Origin: Candidatus Microgenomates bacterium
GTDB taxonomy: Bacteria > Patescibacteriota > Microgenomatia > Levybacterales > JACOYD01
Assembly (NCBI GenBank): GCA_016182055.1
Contig: JACOYD010000007.1
Location: forward strand, 1 to 13,909
Length of the DNA stretch: 13,909 bases
Direction of reading: 5' to 3'
Both the position numbers and the translations under genes were made by a program. This document shows, in pieces, positions 1 to 6,104 of this stretch; position 1 is the first letter of the stretch; every line of letters begins with the position of its first letter. The notes below the pieces were generated by a model. The model was not told where the DNA came from. It was given only the letters and a program-made list of their open reading frames with translations, and ran no database searches.

Positions 1-420
1 TATCGGCCCCGCAGTCAAAAAGAAATAACAGATTTTTTGGCGAAGAAGAAAGTTGCCCCAATTGTTGTTACAAAAATCCTCCAAAAACTAAAGCAGCAAG
101 ATCTTGTTAACGATCAAGAATTTGCCAAATGGTGGATAGAACAGCGAACGCGTTTTCATCCTCGCGGTCTGCGAGTTATTAAGTTAGAACTGCGGCAGAA
201 AGGCATAAGCTCAGAATTAATAGAGAAGATATTAAGCAATGGAGATATTGAGATATTAGGCGAAGAGGCAGTAAAGAAGTTAATTATCAAGAAAATTGCC
301 CGCTACCAAGGTTTACCAAAACGAGAACTTTATCAAAAACTTAGTCAATTTTTACTGCGAAGAGGATTTAGCTGGGAAACTGCAAAAGACGTTATTGACG
401 AAGTGTTGAAAAAAGAGTAA
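1..420 (+). CDS. recX: RecX-family recombination regulator, 3' part
   Basis: The frame is open from the first base of the window, so the gene begins upstream; 139 codons are visible. A TTG at 37 is in frame, but conserved-looking RecX sequence precedes it (RPRSQKEITDFLAKKKV), so I do not take it as the start. Further on come QDLVNDQEFAKWWIEQR and LRVIKLELRQKGI, the usual RecX pattern of three-helix repeats that each begin with a 'D/N-D-E-x-FA' turn. RecX proteins bind RecA and its DNA filament and limit RecA activity; that role is known for the family and not visible here. recX often follows recA, which would lie off the left edge (inference). It ends with TAA at 418-420. No terminator is evident before the 134-base gap to rny. 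Confidence 0.85.
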   Translation, partial: YRPRSQKEITDFLAKKKVAPIVVTKILQKLKQQDLVNDQEFAKWWIEQRTRFHPRGLRVIKLELRQKGISSELIEKILSNGDIEILGEEAVKKLIIKKIARYQGLPKRELYQKLSQFLLRRGFSWETAKDVIDEVLKKE

Positions 421-506
421 AATATAAGTGGAGAAGTTGATATTTGAGATAAGATACTTGTAGAAATGATGAAAGCAGCAAATAAAAATTCTACAAATGC
501 CTCTTA

Positions 507-523
507 ATCGCGTTTAACGCGAT
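507..523. promoter_or_regulatory. Perfect 17-nt palindrome upstream of rny (operator or leader hairpin)
   Basis: ATCGCGTTTAACGCGAT is an exact inverted repeat with 8-base arms around one central T. It sits in the only non-coding gap between recX and rny and ends 32 bases before the rny ATG. As DNA it is shaped like a site for a dimeric repressor. As RNA it could form a six-pair stem with a five-base TTTAA loop in the rny leader. No regulator is identifiable from the window. Confidence 0.45.
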
Positions 524-554
524 CTCTCTTGTTGACTTCAAGAAATTTAGTTGT

Positions 555-1925
555 ATGGCTATTTTTGATAAATTACAGGATTTGCTTAAGCAGGAAGAAA
601 CATTGATAAAAAAAGGCAAAAAGACTTCTTCCTCATCTTCACAGGATGCGGAAATGGCTTTGCTTTCGGCCAAGGCAGAACTTGATAGAAGGCTCGGCGC
701 CCTGGAGGAAAGAGAACGCACTATCGGCGAGCGCGAAAAAGATACTCAAAAGCATCTTTCGGAAATTGAGCGTCTGCGCGAACAGATGCTGGCCAAGCTG
801 GAAAAAGCGGCCAACATGACCAGGGACGAAGCCCGGCAGTTGATACTTAAAACATGGGAGGAAAAACTCAAAGAAGATATTGCCAAGAGAATACGGGAGA
901 GCGAAGCGTTTGCCAAACAGGAAGCAGATAAAAAAGCTAGACAAATTCTCATTGAGGCCATGCAGCATGGCGCCACCGATTACGTAGCCGAATATACAGT
1001 GTCCACGGTAAAAATTGCCGACGAGGAAATGAAGGGACGGGTAATTGGCAAAGAGGGCCGCAATATCCGGGCCTTTGAGCAGGCCACCGGCGTGGATGTG
1101 GATTTGGATGAAGAGGGGATTATTCGACTGTCCTGTTTTGATTCGGTGCGCAGAGAAATTGCCAGAGTTTCACTGGAAAAACTGCTTAGAGATAGCCGAA
1201 TACAGCCATCGAGAATTGAAGAAGTGGTAGTTCAAACAAAAAAGGAAATTGACAGACTAATGTTTGAGGAAGGCCAAAAACTGCTCCATGCCTCCGGCAT
1301 TTTTAATCTTCACCCCGACCTTATCGCCTATGTAGGCCGCTACAAATACAGATTTTCCTATGGGCAAAACATGCTGGCCCACAGCCTTGAACAGGTAAAA
1401 ATTGCGGTAAAGATTTGCAATGAGCTGGGCGCCAACGCCAATATTGTCCGTCTGGGTTCTCTGCTTTCCGATATTGGCAAAGTTATCACTGATAAAGAAG
1501 GGTCTCATGTTGATTTGGGAGTTGAATTACTTAAAAAATATAATTTGCCAAAAGAAGTGATTGATTGTGTAGCCCAGCATCATGAAGATATACCGTTTTC
1601 CTCAATGGAATCGGTAATTGTGCATATTGCCGATGCCATTTCCGGTGCCCGGCCGGGCGCCCGATATGAAGACCTGGAAGGCTATACCAAAAAATTGGGC
1701 GATCTGGAAGAAATTGCCAAACAGCAGGAGGGAGTAAAAACGGCATATGCCATTGCCGCCGGAAGAGAAATACGAATTATTATCGACCCCGATAAGCTTG
1801 ATGATGCACAAACAACTATCCTGGCGCAAAAAGTAAAAGAAGAGATAGAGAAAAAAATGACATTCCCCGGCGAGATTCGGGTTACCGCCATCCGCGAGTT
1901 TAGAGCCATAGAAACGGCTAAATAA
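555..1925 (+). CDS. rny: Ribonuclease Y-like protein, no membrane anchor, HD dyad changed to Ser-Asp
   Basis: A 456-residue protein with RNase Y architecture. It has a charged coiled-coil region (about residues 30-135), a KH RNA-binding domain with GRVIGKEGRNIRAFEQATGV (161-180), and an HD domain (about 265-365). RNase Y is an endonuclease that starts mRNA decay. Most HD-domain ligands are recognisable: H276 in QNMLAHS, H342-H343 in QHHED and D360 in HIADAISGARPGAR. The dyad itself, normally LLHDIGK, reads LLSDIGK (S305-D306; TCC at 1467-1469). The usual N-terminal membrane helix is absent: the protein begins MAIFDKLQDLL, and no ATG, GTG or TTG lies in frame between 555 and the upstream stop at 483-485. 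There is no clear Shine-Dalgarno sequence. The family call is firm; catalytic activity is in doubt. Confidence 0.88.
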   Translation: MAIFDKLQDLLKQEETLIKKGKKTSSSSSQDAEMALLSAKAELDRRLGALEERERTIGEREKDTQKHLSEIERLREQMLAKLEKAANMTRDEARQLILKTWEEKLKEDIAKRIRESEAFAKQEADKKARQILIEAMQHGATDYVAEYTVSTVKIADEEMKGRVIGKEGRNIRAFEQATGVDVDLDEEGIIRLSCFDSVRREIARVSLEKLLRDSRIQPSRIEEVVVQTKKEIDRLMFEEGQKLLHASGIFNLHPDLIAYVGRYKYRFSYGQNMLAHSLEQVKIAVKICNELGANANIVRLGSLLSDIGKVITDKEGSHVDLGVELLKKYNLPKEVIDCVAQHHEDIPFSSMESVIVHIADAISGARPGARYEDLEGYTKKLGDLEEIAKQQEGVKTAYAIAAGREIRIIIDPDKLDDAQTTILAQKVKEEIEKKMTFPGEIRVTAIREFRAIETAK

Positions 1926-1977
1926 AAACCTCGACAAATTTCTTCTTATCATAACAAGACAAACTTAAAATTGCTTA

Positions 1978-2006
1978 TTGACAAATTACAATTTTCATTG
2001 TATGGT
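1978..2006 (+). promoter_or_regulatory. Sigma-70-type promoter of the HU gene
   Basis: A perfect -35 box TTGACA (1978-1983) is followed by a 17-base spacer and the -10-like TATGGT (2001-2006, four of six matches). Transcription would start near 2013, giving a leader of about 45 bases that ends in a very strong ribosome binding site, AAAGGAGG (2041-2048), nine bases before the HU ATG. This fits a highly expressed chromatin protein gene. The rest of the 1926-2057 gap shows nothing I recognise. Confidence 0.65.
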
Positions 2007-2057
2007 GGTGCTGTTTTAATCACCAGAAATCTTCTTGCCTAAAGGAGGTGAATAATA

Positions 2058-2330
2058 ATGACCAAGAAAGATCTCATCGATTTAGTAGCACGTAAAGCAT
2101 CCCTCACCAACAAAGCGGCCAGAGAATCAGTGCAGGCGGTTTTGGATGGCGTTCGCGATGCATTAAAAAAGGGTGAAAAGGTAGTTGTTACGGGATTTGG
2201 CACCTTTAGCGTTCGATCACGAGCTGCCAGAAAAGGAAGAAATCCCAGAACAGGTGATGTTATCAACATTGCCGCTCGAAAGACACCGGGATTTACCGCT
2301 GGAAAGGCTCTAAAAAGAGTAGTTAGATAA
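2058..2330 (+). CDS. HU/IHF-family DNA-binding protein
   Basis: A 90-residue protein, the normal HU length. It starts MTKKDLIDLVARKASLTNKAA, the helical dimerisation part. It carries the family signature GFGTFSVRSRAARKGRNPRTG (about residues 46-66); the NPRTG turn with its proline forms the tip of the beta arm that enters the DNA minor groove. HU dimers bend and compact DNA in the nucleoid. The ATG at 2058 is set by a near-perfect Shine-Dalgarno sequence at 2041-2048. The gene stands alone, with its own promoter and a terminator just after the stop. HU and IHF subunits cannot be told apart with confidence from sequence alone; as the only copy here, a homodimeric HU is the simplest reading. 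Confidence 0.95.
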   Translation: MTKKDLIDLVARKASLTNKAARESVQAVLDGVRDALKKGEKVVVTGFGTFSVRSRAARKGRNPRTGDVINIAARKTPGFTAGKALKRVVR

Positions 2331-2345
2331 AAGATATCTTACCTT

Positions 2346-2396
2346 AAAAAAGAAGTTTCCCTACGTCAGTTGGCAGACGAGGAGACTTCTTTTTTT
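2346..2396 (+). terminator. Intrinsic terminator after HU, possibly bidirectional
   Basis: A 15-pair stem is formed by 2346-2360 (AAAAAAGAAGTTTCC) and 2381-2395 (GGAGACTTCTTTTTT), with one G-T wobble. A smaller inner stem CGTC/GACG lies in the loop (2364-2367 with 2376-2379). On the plus strand it ends in a T run. On the minus strand the A run at 2346-2351 gives a T run too, so it could also stop the converging cysteine-rich gene, whose stop codon (2366-2368) lies inside the loop. The loop carries CGTCAGTTGGC (2364-2374), also present in the palindromic insert of miaA. Confidence 0.75.
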
Positions 2397-2605
2397 GATC
2401 CTCTTCTATTTTGTGAGTTTATTCTTCTTTGGGCCTGCAGTTCTCTTTTTTCTTTTAGGCTGGCCAGCTCTTTATCTACAAGTTTCTGGCACGCCACATC
2501 CGGGCAGATGGTTTGGGTATGGGTAAGAAGCGAAGTTCCCACATATTCTTTCCATTTTTTGGCAACCACCCGCTCTTTACCGCATCGAATGCAAGAAGAA
2601 TTCAA
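2366..2605 (-). CDS. Small cysteine-rich (putative zinc-binding) protein
   Basis: A 79-residue protein read leftwards. I place the start at the TTG at 2605-2603, because GAGGT (2617-2613) sits seven bases upstream and a promoter with its -10 at 2630-2625 lies just before it. A longer in-frame start at 2653 would fall inside that promoter's -35 box. The N-terminal part has SCIRCGKERVVAKKW (C5-x2-C8), then QTICPDVACQKLV (C34-x4-C39), a four-cysteine arrangement that suggests a zinc ribbon. The C-terminal half is charged and likely helical (ELASLKEKRELQAQRR). I associate similar small proteins with Microgenomates genomes but know no function for them. It faces miaA divergently and HU convergently. 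Confidence 0.7.
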   Translation of the reverse strand: MNSSCIRCGKERVVAKKWKEYVGTSLLTHTQTICPDVACQKLVDKELASLKEKRELQAQRRINSQNRRGSKKEVSSSAN

Positions 2606-2624
2606 TAAGTTGACCTCACTATTT

Positions 2625-2653
2625 ATTATAGCAAAATTAGCCCAAAAAAGCAA
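2625..2653 (-). promoter_or_regulatory. Promoter of the cysteine-rich protein gene
   Basis: On the minus strand TTGCTT (2653-2648) is followed by a 17-base spacer and a perfect TATAAT (2630-2625). The -10 box is preceded by TGC, giving an extended -10. Transcription would start near 2618, only about 13 bases before the TTG start and right at the GAGGT ribosome binding site. This placement is the main argument for the short form of the protein. Confidence 0.7.
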
Positions 2654-2656
2654 TTA

Positions 2657-2665
2657 TGCTAGAAT
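2657..2665 (+). promoter_or_regulatory. Extended -10 promoter for miaA
   Basis: TGCTAGAAT is an extended -10 motif (TGn plus TAGAAT, five of six matches). The matching -35 position (2637-2642, TTAGCC) is poor, as is common with extended -10 promoters. It lies back to back with the minus-strand promoter, so the -35 regions interleave. Predicted transcription starts near 2672, leaving about ten untranslated bases before the miaA ATG and no Shine-Dalgarno sequence. Confidence 0.5.
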
Positions 2666-2829
2666 ATCTTGATTAGAAAATAATGAAAAAATTACTAATT
2701 ATTTGCGGACCTACGGCAAGCGGAAAAACTGTGTTTGCCTTATCATTAGCCAAAAAATTCAATGGAGAGTTAGTTTCGGCCGATTCAAGACAAGTCTACC
2801 GCGGCATGAATATTGTTACGGGAAAAGAA

Positions 2830-2857
2830 GTCAAAAGTCAAAAGTCAAAAGTCAAAA
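2830..2857 (+). repeat. Heptanucleotide tandem repeat, GTCAAAA x4, inside miaA
   Basis: Four exact tandem copies of GTCAAAA at 2830, 2837, 2844 and 2851. Seven is not a multiple of three, so each gain or loss moves the reading frame. The present count breaks miaA. Losing one copy, or gaining two, restores it. Similar imperfect pieces follow nearby (CTCAAAAG at 2871-2878). Confidence 0.95.
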
Positions 2858-3184
2858 ATACAACTTAAAACTCAAAAGTTTGGGATATTAAAACCGATTA
2901 TGTTTGGGAGAATTCCGGTTTGGCTTTTGGATGTTGTTAATCCTGACTATAATTTCAATATTTCTGATTACTACAACTTGGCGTGGGAAGCAGTTTTTGA
3001 TATTTGGAAACGAGGGAAGTTGTCGATTTTGGTGGGCGGAAGCGGATTTTACCTAAAAGCGGTGGTTGACGGAATTGGTACGATGGGGGTTTTACCCAAC
3101 ACAGAACTTCGGCAAGAACTTTCAATTTTGTCGGTGGAACTTCTTAGTCAAAAACTGAAAAAGATGGATCAAAAACGGAAACTC

Positions 3185-3245
3185 AAAAATCAATCCGCCA
3201 ACTGGCGGACAAAAATCAATCCGCCAACTGACGGACAAAAATCAA
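3185..3245 (+). repeat. 26-nt palindrome-bearing tandem duplication inside miaA
   Basis: Two 26-base units, 3185-3210 and 3211-3236, differ at one base (G3205 versus A3231). A nine-base start of a third unit follows (3237-3245). Each unit contains the palindrome TCCGCCAACTGGCGGA (3194-3209; 7-base arms, AC centre) or its one-mismatch version. In the current frame it encodes NQSANWRTKINPPTDGQ, a stretch with no counterpart that I know in MiaA. The unit length is not divisible by three, so a change in copy number would also shift the frame. Confidence 0.85.
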
Positions 3246-3603
3246 AAATTTTGTGGATTGGATTAACTGCGGAAAAGAAAATTCTTTATGAGAAGATTGA
3301 CCGAAGAGTTGATGAGCGATTAAAAATAGGAGCGGTTGAAGAAACAAAAAAACTGGCAAAAAAATATGGTTGGGATATTTCTTCGATGAGCGGAATTGGC
3401 TATCGACAGCTGCGGCAGTATATTGAGGGAAAAGTTTCCCTTGATGAGGCGGCGGCCCGATGGAAGAGAGCAGAACATGATTATGCCCAAAAACAGCAGA
3501 CCTGGTTTAAGAAAGATAAAAGAATCATCTGGTTTAACGCGGCTAAAAAAGATATTAAAGAAAAAGTAGCAGAAGTAGTGAGGGAGTGGTATACTCTTAA
3601 CGT

Positions 3604-4620
3604 ATGAAACCTCGCGTGATTGCTCTGATTTTCTTAAGTCTTCTGGTAGTCGGGCTTTTGTATCTGGAGCGGGCCATACTTGCTCCTTTTATTCTGGCTG
3701 CCGTTTTTGCCTATATCTTAAATCCTGTTATTACCTTTCTTTCGCAGCGTACCAAAGTTGGCCGGGCGTTTTTTATCGTCTTGTTTTTTGTTTTGCTTTT
3801 TACCGTGATTGGATGGCTGGGAGCAATTATCACCAGGCAAATTTTTGCTGAAGCACAGGCTTTAACAGATGAAGCGCGGATTTTTCTGGAAAATGCCGAA
3901 ATGCAGATTACCGGCCTTCCTATTTGGCTTAGGGACTCGGCTCATAACGCCGTCTTATCAATTAAAGAAGCATTAACAATAGAATCAAGCATAGTTTTAC
4001 CGTTCTTTTCCGGGGCTGCCGCCAGAGTTTTTGCCACCATTACTTTCCTTTTTTCCCTATTCTATTTTTTAAAAGACGGAGGCCGTTTTGTGGAGAATAT
4101 TCTTCTTTTATTCCCCGGGGAAAGCAAACTGGAAGCAGAGATAGTGCTTCGACGCATAAATGCTATTTTAGGCAATTACCTAAGAGGGCAACTTTTGATT
4201 GTACTTATTATGGCCATTTTGGGTTTTACTCTCTTTACTCTTTTGGGCGTTCGTTTTTCTCTGATTTTGGGCATGGTGATAGGACTGGCAGAAATAGTTC
4301 CGATGATCGGTCCGATTATTGCCGGCTCTATTGTGACCATTGTAGCTTTGGTAGACGGGACTTCTGCCTTCGGATTGCATCCGCTTTACGATGCGGGGGT
4401 GATACTGGCGGCATATGTAATACTTAATCAAGCCGAAAATTATCTGATTGTGCCCCAAATTATGGGAAAAGTTACCCAGCTCCATCCCTTGATGATATTT
4501 TTTTCGGTTTTGGCCGGAGGCCACCTGTTTGGAATTTTAGGTTTTATTCTGGCAGTTCCTATAGTAGCTTCTTTAAGAATTGTTTTTGAGTATCTTCTTG
4601 ATAAACTGGCTTCAAAGTGA
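3604..4620 (+). CDS. AI-2E transporter / PerM family membrane protein
   Basis: A 338-residue polytopic membrane protein. Hydrophobic segments lie at about residues 6-22, 25-45, 55-78, 138-158, 195-216, 218-250, 264-282 and 298-328. Family-like motifs include FILAAVFAYILNPVI near the N-terminus, the loop FLKDGGRF (about 156-163), the helix after NYLRGQLL, GLAEIVPMIGPIIAG, and the C-terminal NYLIVPQIMGK followed by HPLMIFFSVLAGG. Members have been linked to autoinducer-2 export or to sodium/proton antiport, but the substrate cannot be deduced from sequence. It overlaps the miaA stop by ATGA, so translation is probably coupled to miaA; the miaA frameshift would then also weaken this gene. It ends 15 bases from the converging RNase P RNA gene. 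Confidence 0.88.
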   Translation: MKPRVIALIFLSLLVVGLLYLERAILAPFILAAVFAYILNPVITFLSQRTKVGRAFFIVLFFVLLFTVIGWLGAIITRQIFAEAQALTDEARIFLENAEMQITGLPIWLRDSAHNAVLSIKEALTIESSIVLPFFSGAAARVFATITFLFSLFYFLKDGGRFVENILLLFPGESKLEAEIVLRRINAILGNYLRGQLLIVLIMAILGFTLFTLLGVRFSLILGMVIGLAEIVPMIGPIIAGSIVTIVALVDGTSAFGLHPLYDAGVILAAYVILNQAENYLIVPQIMGKVTQLHPLMIFFSVLAGGHLFGILGFILAVPIVASLRIVFEYLLDKLASK

Positions 4621-4635
4621 GAGAAAAAACAAAAT

Positions 4636-4997
4636 GTTCCCAGGAAGTTGGTAAGCCAGATTCTGTTTCTAAATCGTCATCTATCTCTGTTGTGATATAT
4701 AATCACACCAGCCACGTTTGACGTGGTGCCCCTTACTTGAACCTGCGCGAGCAGCGTCGATAACGGTTCATTCTAGGGTTGCAGCGAGGAGGATTGCCTC
4801 CTTCGATTTCTCTCAGGACCTACAGCCTTGCGGCTTTCGGCGTTTCATCCGAGCTTTACCTCGGTTCGTCACTGTTGCTCTAACTAGACCTTACGGCTGT
4901 CGCCTTGCGGCGACCACCCCGCTCTTTGCTGTCTGGACTTTCCTGTCGCCCGCAACTGCGTAGCTGTTGGCGACCGACGATTCCTCTTCCTAGGAAC
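4636..4997 (-). ncRNA. rnpB: RNase P RNA (bacterial type)
   Basis: This is the RNA part of ribonuclease P, which trims the 5' leader from pre-tRNA. Read on the minus strand, the 5' end (GTTCCTAGGAAG, 4997-4986) pairs over 12 bases with the 3' end (CTTCCTGGGAAC, 4647-4636), allowing one G-U, to form helix P1. Close to the 5' end is the conserved ACAGGAAAGTCCAGACAG. Near the 3' end are AGATAGATGACGAT and ACAGAATCTGGCTTACC, matching the universal RNase P core that builds helix P4. At about 362 nt it has the normal length. A minus-strand promoter places the start at the first base of P1. Just past the 3' end the minus strand reads TTTTGTTTTTTCTC, a T-rich stretch that may help termination. Confidence 0.95.
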
Positions 4998-5003
4998 ACC
5001 TGT

Positions 5004-5032
5004 ATTATAACAAATAAAAAATTCATAGGCAA
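5004..5032 (-). promoter_or_regulatory. Promoter of rnpB
   Basis: On the minus strand TTGCCT (5032-5027, four of six) is followed by 17 bases and a perfect TATAAT (5009-5004). Six bases later is 4997, the first G of the P1 helix, so the mature 5' end and the predicted start agree. The -35 box lies two bases from the -35 box of the purine operon promoter, so the two promoters face away from each other. Confidence 0.75.
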
Positions 5033-5034
5033 AT

Positions 5035-5063
5035 TTGCATTTTCCAAAAAAACCGCGTATAAT
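5035..5063 (+). promoter_or_regulatory. Promoter of the purine operon
   Basis: TTGCAT (5035-5040) is followed by exactly 17 bases and a perfect TATAAT (5058-5063). Transcription would start about 5070, which is also the A of an in-frame ATG. The leader is therefore at most about 15 bases, too short for a purine riboswitch or attenuator. Any control must act at the promoter itself. Confidence 0.75.
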
Positions 5064-5084
5064 CTATCCATGAAAGGCAGGAAA

Positions 5085-6104
5085 ATGCCAAAGCGCAAGG
5101 CTCAATACGCCATAGCGACACTTGCTTCTCATACATGCCTGCAAATCCTCAAAGGCGCCAAAGACGAAGGCTTCAAAACTCTTGCAATTACACCCGCCAA
5201 ATCAGTCCCTTTCTACAAAACTTTTCCTTTTATAGACGAAATTATTACTGTTGACAGCTATACCGATTTTCCCAGAATTGAAGAACAGTTAATTTCCGAA
5301 AACGCCATTATCATTCCCCACGGTTCGTTTGTGGCTTATTTGGGTTTTGAAGAAAACAAAAATATGAAGACTCTTTATTTTGGCAACAAAGACGTTCTGG
5401 ATTGGGAGGCGGATAGAAAACGGCAGCGGCAATGGATGATACAAGCCAATATCAACGTGCCCCGGCAGTTTGAGAAGGCCCAAGATATTGATGCTCCGGT
5501 GATTGTTAAATCTTATGGTGCGGCGGGTGGGAAAAATTACTTCTTTGCCAAAAACAAAGAGGAATTTGGACAACGAATCAAAACATTCAAAGAAAAAGAA
5601 TATGTAATTCAGGAATATATTATTGGTGTTCCTCTCTTTATACACTATTTTTATTCGCCTTTAACTGAAAAACTGGAGATTATGAGTATTGATAGGCGCT
5701 ACGAAACCAATGTTGATTCACTGGGACGAATCCCTTCGCAAAATCAGGAAGGATTGGGCATTGAACCCTCATTTGTGGTAGTTGGTAACAGCCCGCTGGT
5801 TCTTCGCGAATCATTGCTGCCGGAGGCTTACAGCATGGGACAGCGGGTGGTGGACACTTCGCAAAAAATTATCTCTCCCAAAGGACTTTTTGGCCCATTT
5901 TGTATTGAAACAATTATTACCCACGCCCAAGAATTTTTTGTGGTAGAGATTTCCTGCCGTATTGTGGCCGGTACAAACATCTTTATGGAAGGTTCACCTT
6001 ACTCGCAACTTTTGTATAATGAGCCTATGTCAACAGGACGAAGAATAGCCAGAGAAATAAAACTGGCGATAAAACAGGAAAGGCTTGGTGAAATTTTAGA
6101 CTAA
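5085..6104 (+). CDS. purP: PurP1: formate-dependent FAICAR synthetase (archaeal type)
   Basis: A 339-residue ATP-grasp enzyme close in pattern to archaeal PurP, which makes FAICAR from AICAR, formate and ATP without folate. Diagnostic stretches are IATLASHTCLQILKGAKDEGF (10-30), IPHGSFVAYLG (77-87), FGNKDVLDWEADR (99-111), KSYGAAGGKNYFFAK in the glycine-rich ATP loop, HYFYSPLTEKLEIMSIDRRYE, GPFCIETII and FFVVEISCRIVAGTNIF. I chose the ATG at 5085 because AAAGG (5073-5077) lies seven bases upstream. The ATG at 5070 would be leaderless and adds five residues. An in-frame start further upstream at 4905 would run across rnpB and its promoter and is rejected. The stop overlaps the purH start by one base (TAATG). 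PurP is typical of archaea, so transfer between domains is plausible. Confidence 0.88.
   Translation: MPKRKAQYAIATLASHTCLQILKGAKDEGFKTLAITPAKSVPFYKTFPFIDEIITVDSYTDFPRIEEQLISENAIIIPHGSFVAYLGFEENKNMKTLYFGNKDVLDWEADRKRQRQWMIQANINVPRQFEKAQDIDAPVIVKSYGAAGGKNYFFAKNKEEFGQRIKTFKEKEYVIQEYIIGVPLFIHYFYSPLTEKLEIMSIDRRYETNVDSLGRIPSQNQEGLGIEPSFVVVGNSPLVLRESLLPEAYSMGQRVVDTSQKIISPKGLFGPFCIETIITHAQEFFVVEISCRIVAGTNIFMEGSPYSQLLYNEPMSTGRRIAREIKLAIKQERLGEILD

Larger units (their letters stand above)
2683..3607 (+). pseudogene. miaA: tRNA dimethylallyltransferase, frameshifted at a heptamer repeat
   Basis: MiaA transfers a dimethylallyl group to A37 of tRNAs that read UNN codons. The first frame (2683-2868) has the P-loop GPTASGKT (residues 9-16) and SADSRQVYRGMNIVTGKEV, then stops at TAA 2866-2868. 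The rest is one base out of phase and open to the TGA at 3605-3607: IPVWLLDVVNPDYNF, LVGGSGFYLKAVVDG, SGIGYRQLRQYIEG and AEHDYAQKQQTWFKKDKR, all MiaA motifs. The break coincides with four GTCAAAA copies (2830-2857). With three copies the frames join through KEVKSQKSKIQLKTQKFG into 305 residues, a normal MiaA length. The usual threonine of LVGGT is serine here. A second insert lies at 3185-3245. It may be a phase-variable OFF state, a true pseudogene or an assembly error. The stop overlaps the next gene by ATGA. Confidence 0.85.

Noticed and set aside
2606..2653. Longer N-terminus of the cysteine-rich protein from TTG 2653
   Set aside because: That start lies within the -35 box, and the added residues would be encoded by the promoter.
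2813..3607. A separate gene starting at TTG 2813
   Set aside because: It lacks the P-loop and DSRQ block, which lie in the other frame just upstream; it is the 3' part of frameshifted miaA.
4636..4997. Protein-coding frames in the 4620-5070 region
   Set aside because: The region folds as RNase P RNA with a 12-pair P1 helix and conserved core motifs; the open frames are incidental.
4905..5084. An upstream in-frame extension of PurP1
   Set aside because: It reads antisense through the conserved 5' end of RNase P RNA and across both promoters; the predicted transcript starts only at about 5070.
5064..5084. Purine riboswitch or attenuator before the operon
   Set aside because: The interval between the predicted transcription start and the start codon is no more than about 15 bases.
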